Shown here: in pieces, positions 37,941-46,069 of the stretch
Layout of the letters: every line of letters starts with the position of its first letter
Position numbering within the stretch: the stretch's first letter is position 1
NCBI RefSeq assembly: GCF_029201565.1
Contig: NZ_CP104002.1
Location: 434,001-498,000, forward strand
Direction: 5' to 3'
From: Devosia sp. SD17-2
GTDB lineage: Bacteria > Pseudomonadota > Alphaproteobacteria > Rhizobiales > Devosiaceae
DNA: 64,000 nucleotides
The notes under the pieces: generated by a model
What the model was told of the DNA's origin: nothing
What the model saw: the letters and a program-made list of their open reading frames with translations, nothing else
Databases searched by the model: none
Program-made: the position numbers and the translations under genes

Positions 37941-38059
37941 GAGAGACGCTCCGACGTTTCCTCACGCCCGGTGGATCGTCTCGCCGCTGGTTCTGGCTCG
38001 CCATGCTCGCCATCGTCCTTATCGTCCTGGGGCTGACGGGCAATCTCCGCCAGTTCTGA
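37937..38059 (+). CDS. Small single-span membrane protein coupled to ispG
   Basis: A 40-residue frame from ATG 37937, whose first bases overlap the ispG stop (ATGA). The product has a basic N-terminus (RETLRRF, SSRRW) then a clear hydrophobic helix ([15 protein letters not shown], about residues 19-33) and a short tail ending NLRQF, so it should insert with the N-terminus inside. ATGA coupling, positive-inside charge and a terminator after it argue for a real gene. No family is recognised; a partner or anchor for IspG or a stress microprotein are guesses. Confidence 0.5.
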   Translation: MRETLRRFLTPGGSSRRWFWLAMLAIVLIVLGLTGNLRQF

Positions 38060-38109
38060 GCGCTAAGGTCATGGGCGGTGTCGCTCACGGCCTGACACCG
38101 ACGGATAAG

Positions 38110-38137
38110 AAAAGAGGCGCTGGTGGGCGCCTCTTTT
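38110..38137. terminator. Bidirectional intrinsic terminator between ispG unit and GST gene
   Basis: Perfect 11-bp stem (38110-38120 with 38127-38137, AAAAGAGGCGC), loop TGGTGG, with T-rich sequence on both outgoing strands. Confidence 0.85.
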
Positions 38138-38144
38138 GCGTTTG

Positions 38145-38747
<603 letters not shown>

Positions 38748-38845
38748 CTACCTAACTGAAAGTCCGTGCCGCGTGGGCGGCACGGACTAGATAGGTCATT
38801 GGCGGTGTTCCGGCCAGAGCAGTTCGGTCGCAGATAAGTCTGAGC

Positions 38846-39283
38846 TCAGGCCTCGGCCTTGCCCTCCTGCCATTCCGGCAGGGGAAAGACGCGGTCATAG
38901 GCCCAGTTAAAGACAAGGGCGTAGACCATGTAGAAAATGGCGAGGCCCAGATCCATGATGAAAGCCTGCCAGAGGCCGATCTGCAGATACCAGGCGATCA
39001 TCGGCAGCATGATGGTCAGAAGGCCGAGCTCGAACAGGATGGCGTGGAAGACGCGGATGATCTTGGTCTTCTCGGTGGTGCCGCGGAAATGCTGCATCAC
39101 ATGGTCAAAGCCAAGGTTGTAGACATAGTTCCAGAGCATGGCGACGGTGGCGCTGGCGACCACGACAACAACGCTGTCGCCGCCTTCCAGATGGAAGGCG
39201 AAGGCAGCCAGCGGGGTGGCCAGCAGAATGCCGATGAGCTCGAAGGAAATAGCGTGGCGAATACGGTCGGCGGTGGTGCGCAT
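38846..39283 (-). CDS. PACE family efflux transporter
   Basis: A 145-residue membrane protein with the duplicated bacterial transmembrane pair domain of the PACE (AceI) family: RIRHAISFELIGILLATPLA and, in the second repeat, RVFHAILFELGLLTIMLPM. Four helices are expected. The conserved acidic residue of helix 1 (the E in SFELIG), needed for proton-coupled transport in AceI, is present, as are WNYVYN and the matching WAYDRVF. The family exports biocides such as chlorhexidine and also polyamines. Single gene, no regulator adjacent. Confidence 0.9.
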   Translation of the reverse strand: MRTTADRIRHAISFELIGILLATPLAAFAFHLEGGDSVVVVVASATVAMLWNYVYNLGFDHVMQHFRGTTEKTKIIRVFHAILFELGLLTIMLPMIAWYLQIGLWQAFIMDLGLAIFYMVYALVFNWAYDRVFPLPEWQEGKAEA

Positions 39284-39354
39284 GGAAAATGCTCCATGTT
39301 TTCCGGGCCGTCCCGGGGAATGCTACCCACGATGGGGGAGGTCGTCCTCGCTTG

Positions 39355-40020
39355 TTAGTGGATATAGGGCACGCCCGAATGTGGGGCAAGAGGCCCGATG
39401 GCCCGGGGATGCAGGGCGAAAACGCCAGCGCGCTGCGGGGTGCTGCTGCCCATGTCGGGGACGTAATACTCAGCGAGAAGGTTCAGGGCTGCGAGCGGAA
39501 GGTCTCGACGATAGGGGTCACCCACGAACACTTCGGCGCCTCTTGCCCTGTGCTGCTGCAGGAGCGGCAGGGTCGAGGCGGCCACTGCGGCGTCGTAAAA
39601 AACATCCCCAGCGAGCACGATGTCCGCAGGGGTGAGCGGGTCATCGACCAGTGTCAGCGTGACAGCATTGGCCTCAGCGTTGAGCCGGCAGGCGGTTTTG
39701 CCGATCAGATCGGGTTCGAAGCTCCTGACCACTGCGCGGGCTTTGGCCGCCGCAATGCCAACGAGGCCAGAACCGGCGCCAATATCCAGAACGGTCCTGC
39801 CGGCAACGGTCTCCGGATGGTCCGCGAGATAGAGCGCAAGGGCTGCGCCGCCCGCCCAGGCATAAGCCCAATAGGGGGCGGTATCGGCGCGATCCTGCTC
39901 GGCGAGCCATTCGGTCAACCGGCTCTGGGGCGTCGCGCGATGGAGCAGAATATCGGGACGAAAGGGCAGGGGCGCCAGCGTCAGGCGCTGGCGTATAAAC
40001 TCTTCCGGTGAGAGGCTCAC
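39355..40020 (-). CDS. Class I SAM methyltransferase, ETF-beta/NNMT-like family
   Basis: A 221-residue methyltransferase with SAM motif VLDIGAGSGLVGIAAAK (about 77-93) and downstream GDVFYDAAVA, the pattern of the Methyltransf_16 / electron-transfer-flavoprotein lysine methyltransferase group; the N-terminal APYWAYAWAGG is also typical. GTG 40020 is taken as the start because it overlaps the upstream ybaK stop (GTGA) and gives the usual N-terminus VSLSPEEFIRQRL; an open extension reaches 40059. Protein methylation is likely but the target is inferred. Last gene of the ispA-MOSC-ybaK operon. Confidence 0.82.
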   Translation of the reverse strand: MSLSPEEFIRQRLTLAPLPFRPDILLHRATPQSRLTEWLAEQDRADTAPYWAYAWAGGAALALYLADHPETVAGRTVLDIGAGSGLVGIAAAKARAVVRSFEPDLIGKTACRLNAEANAVTLTLVDDPLTPADIVLAGDVFYDAAVAASTLPLLQQHRARGAEVFVGDPYRRDLPLAALNLLAEYYVPDMGSSTPQRAGVFALHPRAIGPLAPHSGVPYIH

Positions 40021-40484
40021 TCGGGCAGCTGGCAAGCATCCACCCATTTGTTGCCGCACAGCTCGCCAAGCCGCTCGACGCTCAGTTTTACCGACGCATG
40101 CGTGTCGCCGCCGGCAGGGATGACGATGTCGTAGATCTTGAGCGAGCTATCCAGAAAGATCGGCAGCGGAGCGGGCAGGCCAAATGGGCAGACACCGCCA
40201 ACTTCATGGCTGGTAAGGCGCAATACATCCTCGGCGCCGAGCATGCGGGGGCGGCCGCCAAAGGCGCTCTTGGACTTCTGGTTGTCGAGGCGGGCGTCAC
40301 CGCGAGTCACCAGCAGGAATTCCTCGTCCTTGACCCGGATGCAAAGGGTCTTGGCGATCTGGCCGGGCTCCACGCCATGGACTTCTGCCGCCAGCGGGAC
40401 GGTGGCGGTGGACGCATCGGTGGTGATGACAGAGAGGTCAGGGGCACGCACGGCAAGGTCGGCGCGGACAGAATCAAGGCTCAT
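40017..40484 (-). CDS. YbaK/EbsC family aminoacyl-tRNA deacylase-like protein
   Basis: A 155-residue YbaK/ProXp-type domain. These proteins hydrolyse mischarged tRNAs such as Cys- or Ala-tRNAPro. Visible family features are AAEVHGVEPGQIAKTLCIRV, LLVTRGDARLDNQK and the VGGVCPFGLP loop that positions the substrate; the C-terminal GGDTHASVKLSVERL closes the fold. ATG 40484 (MSLDSVRADL) is chosen; the open frame runs a further 52 codons upstream into the MOSC gene, without support. It starts seven bases after the MOSC gene and overlaps the methyltransferase, so the genes are in one operon. Confidence 0.88.
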   Translation of the reverse strand: MSLDSVRADLAVRAPDLSVITTDASTATVPLAAEVHGVEPGQIAKTLCIRVKDEEFLLVTRGDARLDNQKSKSAFGGRPRMLGAEDVLRLTSHEVGGVCPFGLPAPLPIFLDSSLKIYDIVIPAGGDTHASVKLSVERLGELCGNKWVDACQLPE

Positions 40485-40491
40485 GAAAATC

Positions 40492-41133
40492 TCAGAACAG
40501 GCTGGAAAGTCTGGTTTCGTAATCGAAGCGCGTCTTGGCATCGACAGGCGTGCTGACCACGCGACGCATGAAGTCGTCGGGGATGGATTTGCTCCCGTCA
40601 TAGGACATGAGTTCAGCGACGCTGATCCGCTCTCCGGCATAGGGGATGATGGTGACCTCTCGCCCAGCCTCGATGCTTGCAGGTCGCAGCACGCGGCAAT
40701 AGGCGCCGGGCCGGCGGGCCTTATGGAAGCGCTTGACCCAGAACTTGTCGTCCATCCTGCGGGCGAAGGTCATGCAGGGCGTCCGATGGGCCGTCACTTC
40801 CAGCAGGAGGTCGTCGATCTCGAAGTGGTCCCCGATGGCCGTGCTGGCGCTGTCGGTGCCTGAAATCGTCAGGTTCTCGCCAAAGAGACCGGGTGGGGTG
40901 GCATAGCCGAGCTCGCCAGCCCAGAAATCATAATCGTCCTGGAAATAGATATAGATTGCCTGGTCCGAACCGCCATGGTGTCGGCGGTCGAGAATGGCGT
41001 CCCCGACAATACCCTGATCCGAGATCGGCACCGGGCCGGTGACCGGCTCCTTGTAGATCCCGGTCTTGGCCTTGAGGCCTGGGATCGGCCGGGCCTGCCC
41101 GACATTGATGCTGATCAGTCGGGCCTTGTTCAT
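40492..41133 (-). CDS. MOSC domain protein, YiiM-like
   Basis: A 213-residue MOSC-domain protein. Family signs are the N-terminal ARLISINVGQARPI, GDAILDRRHHGGSDQAIY, FGENLTISG and the conserved cysteine in AHRTPCMTFARRM, which in MOSC proteins ligates molybdenum or carries sulfur. The YiiM group reduces N-hydroxylated compounds with molybdenum cofactor; that activity here is inference. Its ATG overlaps the ispA stop (ATGA), and ybaK follows after seven bases. Confidence 0.9.
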   Translation of the reverse strand: MNKARLISINVGQARPIPGLKAKTGIYKEPVTGPVPISDQGIVGDAILDRRHHGGSDQAIYIYFQDDYDFWAGELGYATPPGLFGENLTISGTDSASTAIGDHFEIDDLLLEVTAHRTPCMTFARRMDDKFWVKRFHKARRPGAYCRVLRPASIEAGREVTIIPYAGERISVAELMSYDGSKSIPDDFMRRVVSTPVDAKTRFDYETRLSSLF

Positions 41134-42032
41134 TTTTCCCTGGTGCCGAAATAGCGGGCGGTGGCGCGCAGGCCATCGGCCCTGGGACCAAAGGTGCGGA
41201 GGTAACCCAGGGCCTCGTTGATGATGGCATCGAGACGCTGGCGCGCGCCGTCGACGCCGAGTTGAGCGACTAGGGTCTGCTTGCCCTTGCCTTCGTCCTT
41301 GCCGGTGGCCTTGCCCATGGTTTCTGCGGTGGCGGTAACGTCGAGAATGTCGTCTGCCAGCTGGAAGGCGCGCCCGGCGGCCTCGGCATAGGCGGTGAGG
41401 GCGGACAGAGGCCGCGGCTCGACGCCGCCGAGGATGGCACCCATGCGGACGCTCGCGCGGATGAGGGCGCCGGTCTTCATCGATTGCATGACGGCGATGT
41501 CGCCTTCGGAGAACCCGCCCTGTTCGCCCTCGATGTCGCGCATCTGGCCACCGACCATGCCGCCTGCACCGCTCCCTGACGCGAGCTCGGCGACCAGCGC
41601 GATGCGCACAGCCGGATCCGGGTGGGTAGCTGGGTCGGCGAGAGTGGCGAAGGCCTGGGTCAGGAGAGCGTCGCCAGCAAGAATGGCCGTGGCGTCGTCA
41701 TACGCCTTGTGAACGGTCGGGCGGCCGCGGCGGATGTCGTCGTCGTCCATAGCCGGCAGATCGTCATGGATCAGCGAATAGCAATGGACCATCTCGATGG
41801 CGAGCCCGGCGCGCAACGCTGCGTCATGCGGCACCGAGAGAATGGCAGCCGCCTGGCGGACGAGCAGCGGGCGCAGCCGCTTGCCACCCTCGAGGCTGCC
41901 GTGGCGCATGGCGGCCACCAGGCGCTCGGCGACGGGCCCCGGGCCGGACAAGCCGGGTCCGCTCAGGAGTTCGGAAAGCCCGGCTTCCACGGCGCGAGCA
42001 CAATCAGCACTGTCAGCGGCAAAATCATACAT
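41130..42032 (-). CDS. ispA: Polyprenyl (farnesyl/geranylgeranyl) diphosphate synthase IspA
   Basis: A 300-residue trans-prenyltransferase of isoprenoid synthesis. First aspartate-rich motif LIHDDLPAMDDDDIRRG with GRPTVHK after it, and the second aspartate motif FQLADDILD, are both complete; GKRLRPLL near the N-terminus binds isopentenyl diphosphate. The two extra residues within DDLPAMDDDD are typical of bacterial FPP/GGPP synthases. Chain length of the product cannot be called. First gene of a four-gene leftward operon (ispA, MOSC, ybaK, methyltransferase); divergent from mtgA with 78 bases between starts. Confidence 0.94.
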   Translation of the reverse strand: MYDFAADSADCARAVEAGLSELLSGPGLSGPGPVAERLVAAMRHGSLEGGKRLRPLLVRQAAAILSVPHDAALRAGLAIEMVHCYSLIHDDLPAMDDDDIRRGRPTVHKAYDDATAILAGDALLTQAFATLADPATHPDPAVRIALVAELASGSGAGGMVGGQMRDIEGEQGGFSEGDIAVMQSMKTGALIRASVRMGAILGGVEPRPLSALTAYAEAAGRAFQLADDILDVTATAETMGKATGKDEGKGKQTLVAQLGVDGARQRLDAIINEALGYLRTFGPRADGLRATARYFGTREK

Positions 42033-42110
42033 GGCTTGTTGCTAGCCAATTGGCACGGGGGCGACAAGGGTGCACTTGGCCGATGGCGCTTCTGCCGCTA
42101 TCAGAATTGC

Positions 42111-42824
42111 ATGGCACGAGGACGCAAGCGGGGAATATGGCGGGCGATCCGCATCTTGAGCGGGATGATCGCCGTGCTGGTGGCCATCCCTCTGGTACTG
42201 ACGCCGGTCTATCTCCTTGTCGATCCGGTCTCGGTGCCGATGCTCGAGCGTTATGTCACCGGTCGTCCGGTGGTGCGCCAGTGGCGCGACATTGATGAAG
42301 TCTCGGATCGCCTCAAGGCATCCATCATCCTCTCAGAAGACGGTCAGTTCTGCCGGCATCTCGGGGTGGATCTGGGGGCGCTGCGGGACGAAGTGGACAA
42401 TGTGCTAGCCGGTCGGCCTGCGCGCGGAGCCTCGACAATCACCATGCAGGTGGCGCGAAATCTCTTCCTCACCAACCATCCCAGTCATTTCCGAAAGCTG
42501 CTGGAGATTCCGCTGGCGGTCTACATCGACCTCGTCATGCCAAAAAAGCGGATCATGGAGATCTATCTCAATATTGCCGAATGGGGTCCTGCCGGCGAGT
42601 TTGGCATCGAGGCCGGCGCGCAGCGGGCGTTCGGGCGTGAACCGCAAAATCTCGATTGGCGCACGGCAGGGCTTCTGGCGGTGACGCTGCCCAATCCTCT
42701 GCTGCGCAATCCGGCGCGGCCGAACAGCGGCCTCAGTCGGCTGGCAGGGATCGTGGAAGAGCGGGCCCGCCAATATGGCGAGCGCGCGGCCTGCGTCGGG
42801 GAAAACGGACGGCTGTCGCTTTAA
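42111..42824 (+). CDS. mtgA: Monofunctional biosynthetic peptidoglycan transglycosylase
   Basis: A 237-residue inner-membrane enzyme that polymerises lipid II into glycan strands. One N-terminal transmembrane helix (about 14-36: ILSGMIAVLVAIPLVLTPVY) is followed by the GT51 domain with catalytic glutamate in ILSEDGQFCRHLGVD, then GASTITMQVARNLFL and MPKKRIMEIYLNIAEWGP. ATG 42111 gives the normal length; the open frame to 41622 runs through ispA and is not coding. Its stop overlaps that of tyrA by four bases (convergent). Confidence 0.95.
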   Translation: MARGRKRGIWRAIRILSGMIAVLVAIPLVLTPVYLLVDPVSVPMLERYVTGRPVVRQWRDIDEVSDRLKASIILSEDGQFCRHLGVDLGALRDEVDNVLAGRPARGASTITMQVARNLFLTNHPSHFRKLLEIPLAVYIDLVMPKKRIMEIYLNIAEWGPAGEFGIEAGAQRAFGREPQNLDWRTAGLLAVTLPNPLLRNPARPNSGLSRLAGIVEERARQYGERAACVGENGRLSL

Positions 42825-43792
42825 GCGTCGTCGCCGCCGCCGTGTTCGCGGATCAGTTTGGTTTCTGGGGCAGGGGGCTGCTCATGCGGGCGGCCGAAGT
42901 CGGGCGCCGCCGTCTCCTGTCCGGCGTTGATGATCGAGCGGCGGATCGCGCGGGTGCGGGTGAAGAGGTCTTCGAGCGCGGGGCCATCGCCGACACGGAC
43001 GGCCCGCTGCAGCATGGAGAGATCTTCGAGGAAGCGGCCAAGCATTTCCAGCACCGCATCGCGGTTCGTTAGAAAAATGTCGCGCCACATCACCGGGTCA
43101 GAAGCCGCAATACGGGTGAAATCGCGGAACCCGGACGCCGAGAACTTGATGACTTCCGACTGGGTCGCCGTCTCGAGGTCAGCCACCGTGCCCACGATAT
43201 TGTAGGCAACGAGGTGAGGAATATGGCTGGTGATGGCGAGGACCATGTCGTGATGGCCTGCTTCCATGCATTCGACCATGGACCCCATGGCTTTCCAGAA
43301 TGAGACGAGTTTCTCGGTCGCTTCCGAGGGGACTTCCGCGCCCGGCGTGAGGACGCACCAGCGGCCTGCGAAAAGTTCCGGAAACCCGGCAGAGGGGCCG
43401 GAATGTTCAGTGCCGGCAATAGGGTGGCCGGGGATGAAATGGACATTGCCCGGAACATGGGGGCCGACGACCTTGACCACATGCTCCTTGACCGAGCCCA
43501 CATCTGACAGGATGGCACCGCGTTCGAGCGCAGGACCAATTGCCTTGGCCAGCCCGTCATAGGCGCCCACCGGCGCGCAGAGGATGACGAGATCGGCGCC
43601 GCGCACGGCTTCGGCAGCGTCGAGCGTATAGATGTCACCAAGGCCGAGTTCGCGCGCTTCGTCGAGCGTTTCCTGGCGGCGCGTGGCGATTGCGATGGTA
43701 TCGACCAGCCCCTGCCGGCGAGCAGCCAGCGCGATCGAGGAACCGATCAGGCCGATGCCAACGAGGGCGAGCTTGCGAAAATGGGCACTCAT
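42821..43792 (-). CDS. tyrA: Prephenate/arogenate dehydrogenase
   Basis: A 323-residue NAD-dependent dehydrogenase of tyrosine synthesis. The nucleotide-binding motif is LVGIGLIGSSIALAARR (about 10-26); VGSVKEHVV and FIPGHPIAGTEHSGP are the substrate-binding core with the catalytic histidine. The C-terminal ~40 residues are polar and probably disordered. Its ATG overlaps the hisC stop (ATGA), so transamination and dehydrogenation steps are co-translated, as is common in Rhizobiales. Whether it prefers prephenate or arogenate is not visible. Confidence 0.92.
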   Translation of the reverse strand: MSAHFRKLALVGIGLIGSSIALAARRQGLVDTIAIATRRQETLDEARELGLGDIYTLDAAEAVRGADLVILCAPVGAYDGLAKAIGPALERGAILSDVGSVKEHVVKVVGPHVPGNVHFIPGHPIAGTEHSGPSAGFPELFAGRWCVLTPGAEVPSEATEKLVSFWKAMGSMVECMEAGHHDMVLAITSHIPHLVAYNIVGTVADLETATQSEVIKFSASGFRDFTRIAASDPVMWRDIFLTNRDAVLEMLGRFLEDLSMLQRAVRVGDGPALEDLFTRTRAIRRSIINAGQETAAPDFGRPHEQPPAPETKLIREHGGGDDA

Positions 43793-44883
43793 CAGCCGGT
43801 CACCATGGTCTTGAGGATTGCCGCCACCGCCCGCATGTCTGCCTCGGTGCCGATGGAGATGCGCAGGCCCGTCGGGATAGCATAGGACTGGCCGATTTCG
43901 CGGGCAATGTAGCCCTCCCCCATCAGTGTCGAGAACGCCTTGGCGGCCATGGCCTCGGTCTCGAACAGCACCATGACGAAGTTGGCCTGGCTGGGCACGA
44001 CACGCATCTGGTTGGACGTGAGCTCGGCAACGAGGAAATCGCGCCAGCGGGCATTGTGCTCGCGCAGCTTGCTGTTGAACTCACTGTCGCGGGCCGCGGC
44101 AGCACCGGCCTGCTGGGCCGGCAGATTGACGTTGAACGGGCCACGGATGCGGTTGAGGGCGTCGATGACGTGGTCGGGACCGTGGAGCCAGCCAATGCGC
44201 AGTGCAGCGAGGCCCACTTTGGAGAAGGTGCGGACCATGACCACGTTTTTGGCGGAGGTCACGAGTTCGGCGCCGATGCTGAAATCGGCAGCCGTTACAT
44301 ATTCGGCGTAGGCGTTGTCGACGACCAGCAGGATATCGGGGCGCAGGCCGGCATGAAGGCGGCGCACTTCGCTGTCTGAAATATAGGTGCCGGTGGGATT
44401 GTTGGGATTGGCCAGCCAGACAATCTTGGTGCGCGGCGTGACCGCCGCCAGCAGGGCGTCGACATCGGCGGTATAATCATTCTCCTCGGCCATCACGATC
44501 GTGGCGCCGGCAGCGCGTGTCACAATTGGATAAACCGAAAAGCCATAGCGGTTCATCACCGCTTCATCGCCTTCTCCCAGATAGCACTGGGCCAGCAGGT
44601 GCAGCAGATCGTCCGAGCCATTGCCGCAGACAATGGCCGCAGGATCAAGACCATGCACCTCGCCCAGCGCTTCGCGCAGGAGGCGGGAGCCACCGTCCGG
44701 ATAGATCTCGAGATTTGCGCCGACGCCGGAATAGGCTTCGATCGCCTTGGGGCTGGCGCCCAGCGGGCTCTCATTGGACGAGAGCTTGACCGCCTTGGTG
44801 CCAGGCGCTGCCGATTTCCCCGGAACATAGGGAGCGATGTCGAGAATGCCGGGCTGCGGCTGAGGGTAGTTTTTATGGGACAT
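43792..44883 (-). CDS. hisC: Histidinol-phosphate / aromatic aminotransferase HisC
   Basis: A 363-residue PLP-dependent class II aminotransferase. Visible features: VKLSSNESPLGASPKAI near the N-terminus, CGNGSDDLLHLL, WLANPNNPTGTY and the PLP-binding lysine near residue 221 in VRTFSKVGLAALRIGW. It converts histidinol phosphate and, given coupling to tyrA, may also transaminate prephenate or phenylpyruvate; the dual role is inferred from context. ATG 44883 (MSHKNYPQPQPGILDIAPYV) matches family starts; an open frame of 42 further codons upstream includes an ATG with a mis-spaced GGAGG and is less likely. Confidence 0.93.
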   Translation of the reverse strand: MSHKNYPQPQPGILDIAPYVPGKSAAPGTKAVKLSSNESPLGASPKAIEAYSGVGANLEIYPDGGSRLLREALGEVHGLDPAAIVCGNGSDDLLHLLAQCYLGEGDEAVMNRYGFSVYPIVTRAAGATIVMAEENDYTADVDALLAAVTPRTKIVWLANPNNPTGTYISDSEVRRLHAGLRPDILLVVDNAYAEYVTAADFSIGAELVTSAKNVVMVRTFSKVGLAALRIGWLHGPDHVIDALNRIRGPFNVNLPAQQAGAAAARDSEFNSKLREHNARWRDFLVAELTSNQMRVVPSQANFVMVLFETEAMAAKAFSTLMGEGYIAREIGQSYAIPTGLRISIGTEADMRAVAAILKTMVTG

Positions 44884-44978
44884 GATCGGTTCGCGCAGGC
44901 AGGAGAAAGCCGCGCGGACCATATGCAAAGAGGGCCCCAAAGGCAAAGGCTCTCTCATCCTCCGCCTGTGAGGGCAGA

Positions 44979-45015
44979 CAAAAAGCCCGCGGCCATTTGC
45001 CATGGCCACGGGCTT
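44979..45015 (-). terminator. Intrinsic terminator of the flavoprotein/cytochrome unit
   Basis: A 12-pair stem with one mismatch (44983-44995 with 45003-45015, AAGCCCG core) and on the minus strand a run of five T residues after it. It lies about 20 bases beyond the stop of the hydrolase-like gene and before hisC. Confidence 0.78.
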
Positions 45016-45036
45016 GAGTAAGCACGGCGAAGACTA

Positions 45037-45606
45037 TCAGTTCGCCAGTGACGGGAGTTCCGCCTCGGAAGCGCGCGAGACTATCGCGCCCAGAGCGGTG
45101 AGCGCCGCGATGTCTTCTTCGGTCTGGTCCCCGACCAGAACAATTTCGACACCGGCCAGGGACGGCTCGAACGGCATGATCGCAAGGTTCTTGGGCAGCG
45201 TGGCATCAATGATGACCGCACGCTTGACCTTGTCCGGAAAATAGGCGGCCAGCAGAAGCGCAATAACGCCGCCCTGACCCTTGCCCAGGAGACCCAGATG
45301 GGTCCTGCCATAGCGGACAAGGTTTTCTTCGAGCAGGAGTTCGAGCTGATAGAGGCCATCGCCGAGCGTGGACAATTCGGGGGCGTCAACCGGCCCGACG
45401 GTCCAGAAGTAGCCCTTGGTCTGGCCTGTGCCACCCTGGTTCTGAACGCGTGGCGCACGCACGCCAATGGTCAGAGCATCCGGGCCAAGGACCTCGGCGA
45501 GCGTCATGGCATCCTCGAGCATGCCCCAGCGGTCATGAAGGACCAGCCAGGGCATTGCATCTTCGGGCCCGCTGCGCTGGGTCAGAAGGAAGCTGTTGCT
45601 TGTCAC
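45037..45606 (-). CDS. Alpha/beta-hydrolase-like protein lacking the nucleophile (probable pseudoenzyme)
   Basis: A 189-residue protein laid out like a phospholipase/carboxylesterase-type alpha/beta hydrolase: PWLVLHDRWGMLEDAMTLAE (oxyanion-side loop), then the nucleophile-elbow position THLGLLGKGQGGVIALLLA, then VKRAVIIDATLP and VEIVLVGDQTEED. The elbow should read GxSxG but is GKGQG, with glutamine in place of the serine, and no clear late catalytic histidine is present. It is therefore unlikely to be a normal esterase. It has no signal peptide, so it is cytoplasmic. Its ATG overlaps the cytochrome gene stop (four bases), so it belongs to the same operon. Confidence 0.6.
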   Translation of the reverse strand: MTSNSFLLTQRSGPEDAMPWLVLHDRWGMLEDAMTLAEVLGPDALTIGVRAPRVQNQGGTGQTKGYFWTVGPVDAPELSTLGDGLYQLELLLEENLVRYGRTHLGLLGKGQGGVIALLLAAYFPDKVKRAVIIDATLPKNLAIMPFEPSLAGVEIVLVGDQTEEDIAALTALGAIVSRASEAELPSLAN

Positions 45607-46001
45607 TCTTCCACCGGGCAGCCGTCGATCCAGCTGATAATGGCTTCGACTTCCTTGTCACGCAGGCTGCCGCTCGGAGGCATCTTGGTGCCAACGCCGC
45701 CAACGTCTTCGTGGGTGTTGAGGATCTTGTGCGCCAGATAGCTGAGCTTGGAGTCACCCGGGGTCACGCGGGGCATTTCCGGCAGTTCTTCGCTGGCGAC
45801 ATTGACCAGATAATCGTAGCCGCTGCCCTTCTGGAAGGACACGCCTGAGCCGGGAGAGGCGTCGTTGTGGCAGGCGGCGCACTTGCGAGCGACGATCGGC
45901 TCAACAGTGGCGGTGTAGGTGTCGAGGCACGCATTGGCCATCGCTGCGGAGCTGCCGAGAGCGAAGATGATTGCCGTTGCGGCAGTGCGGAGGGACTTCA
46001 T
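45603..46001 (-). CDS. Periplasmic mono-haem c-type cytochrome
   Basis: A 132-residue secreted cytochrome. Signal peptide MKSLRTAATAIIFALGSSAA ends at an AMA site near residue 22. The haem c site is C41-A-A-C44-H45 (KCAACHND); the likely axial methionine is M107 in TKMPPSGSL, followed by IISWIDGC, the usual ending of this cytochrome type. It lies 68 bases after the Tat-exported flavoprotein gene and overlaps the hydrolase-like gene, so it is the natural electron partner of the flavoprotein. Direction of electron flow is unknown. Confidence 0.9.
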   Translation of the reverse strand: MKSLRTAATAIIFALGSSAAMANACLDTYTATVEPIVARKCAACHNDASPGSGVSFQKGSGYDYLVNVASEELPEMPRVTPGDSKLSYLAHKILNTHEDVGGVGTKMPPSGSLRDKEVEAIISWIDGCPVEE

Positions 46002-46069
46002 GGGGAACTCCTAAATCTGTGAACGGCTGCGCTTTGGGCGCAGCCGCTGCAGTGTGGGTTTGTCAGGCC

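Noticed and set aside
44884..45009. HisC start 42 codons further upstream, or a leader peptide for attenuation
   Set aside because: The stretch is in frame with hisC and has few histidines, so it is not a his leader; family N-termini start at MSHKNYPQPQ.
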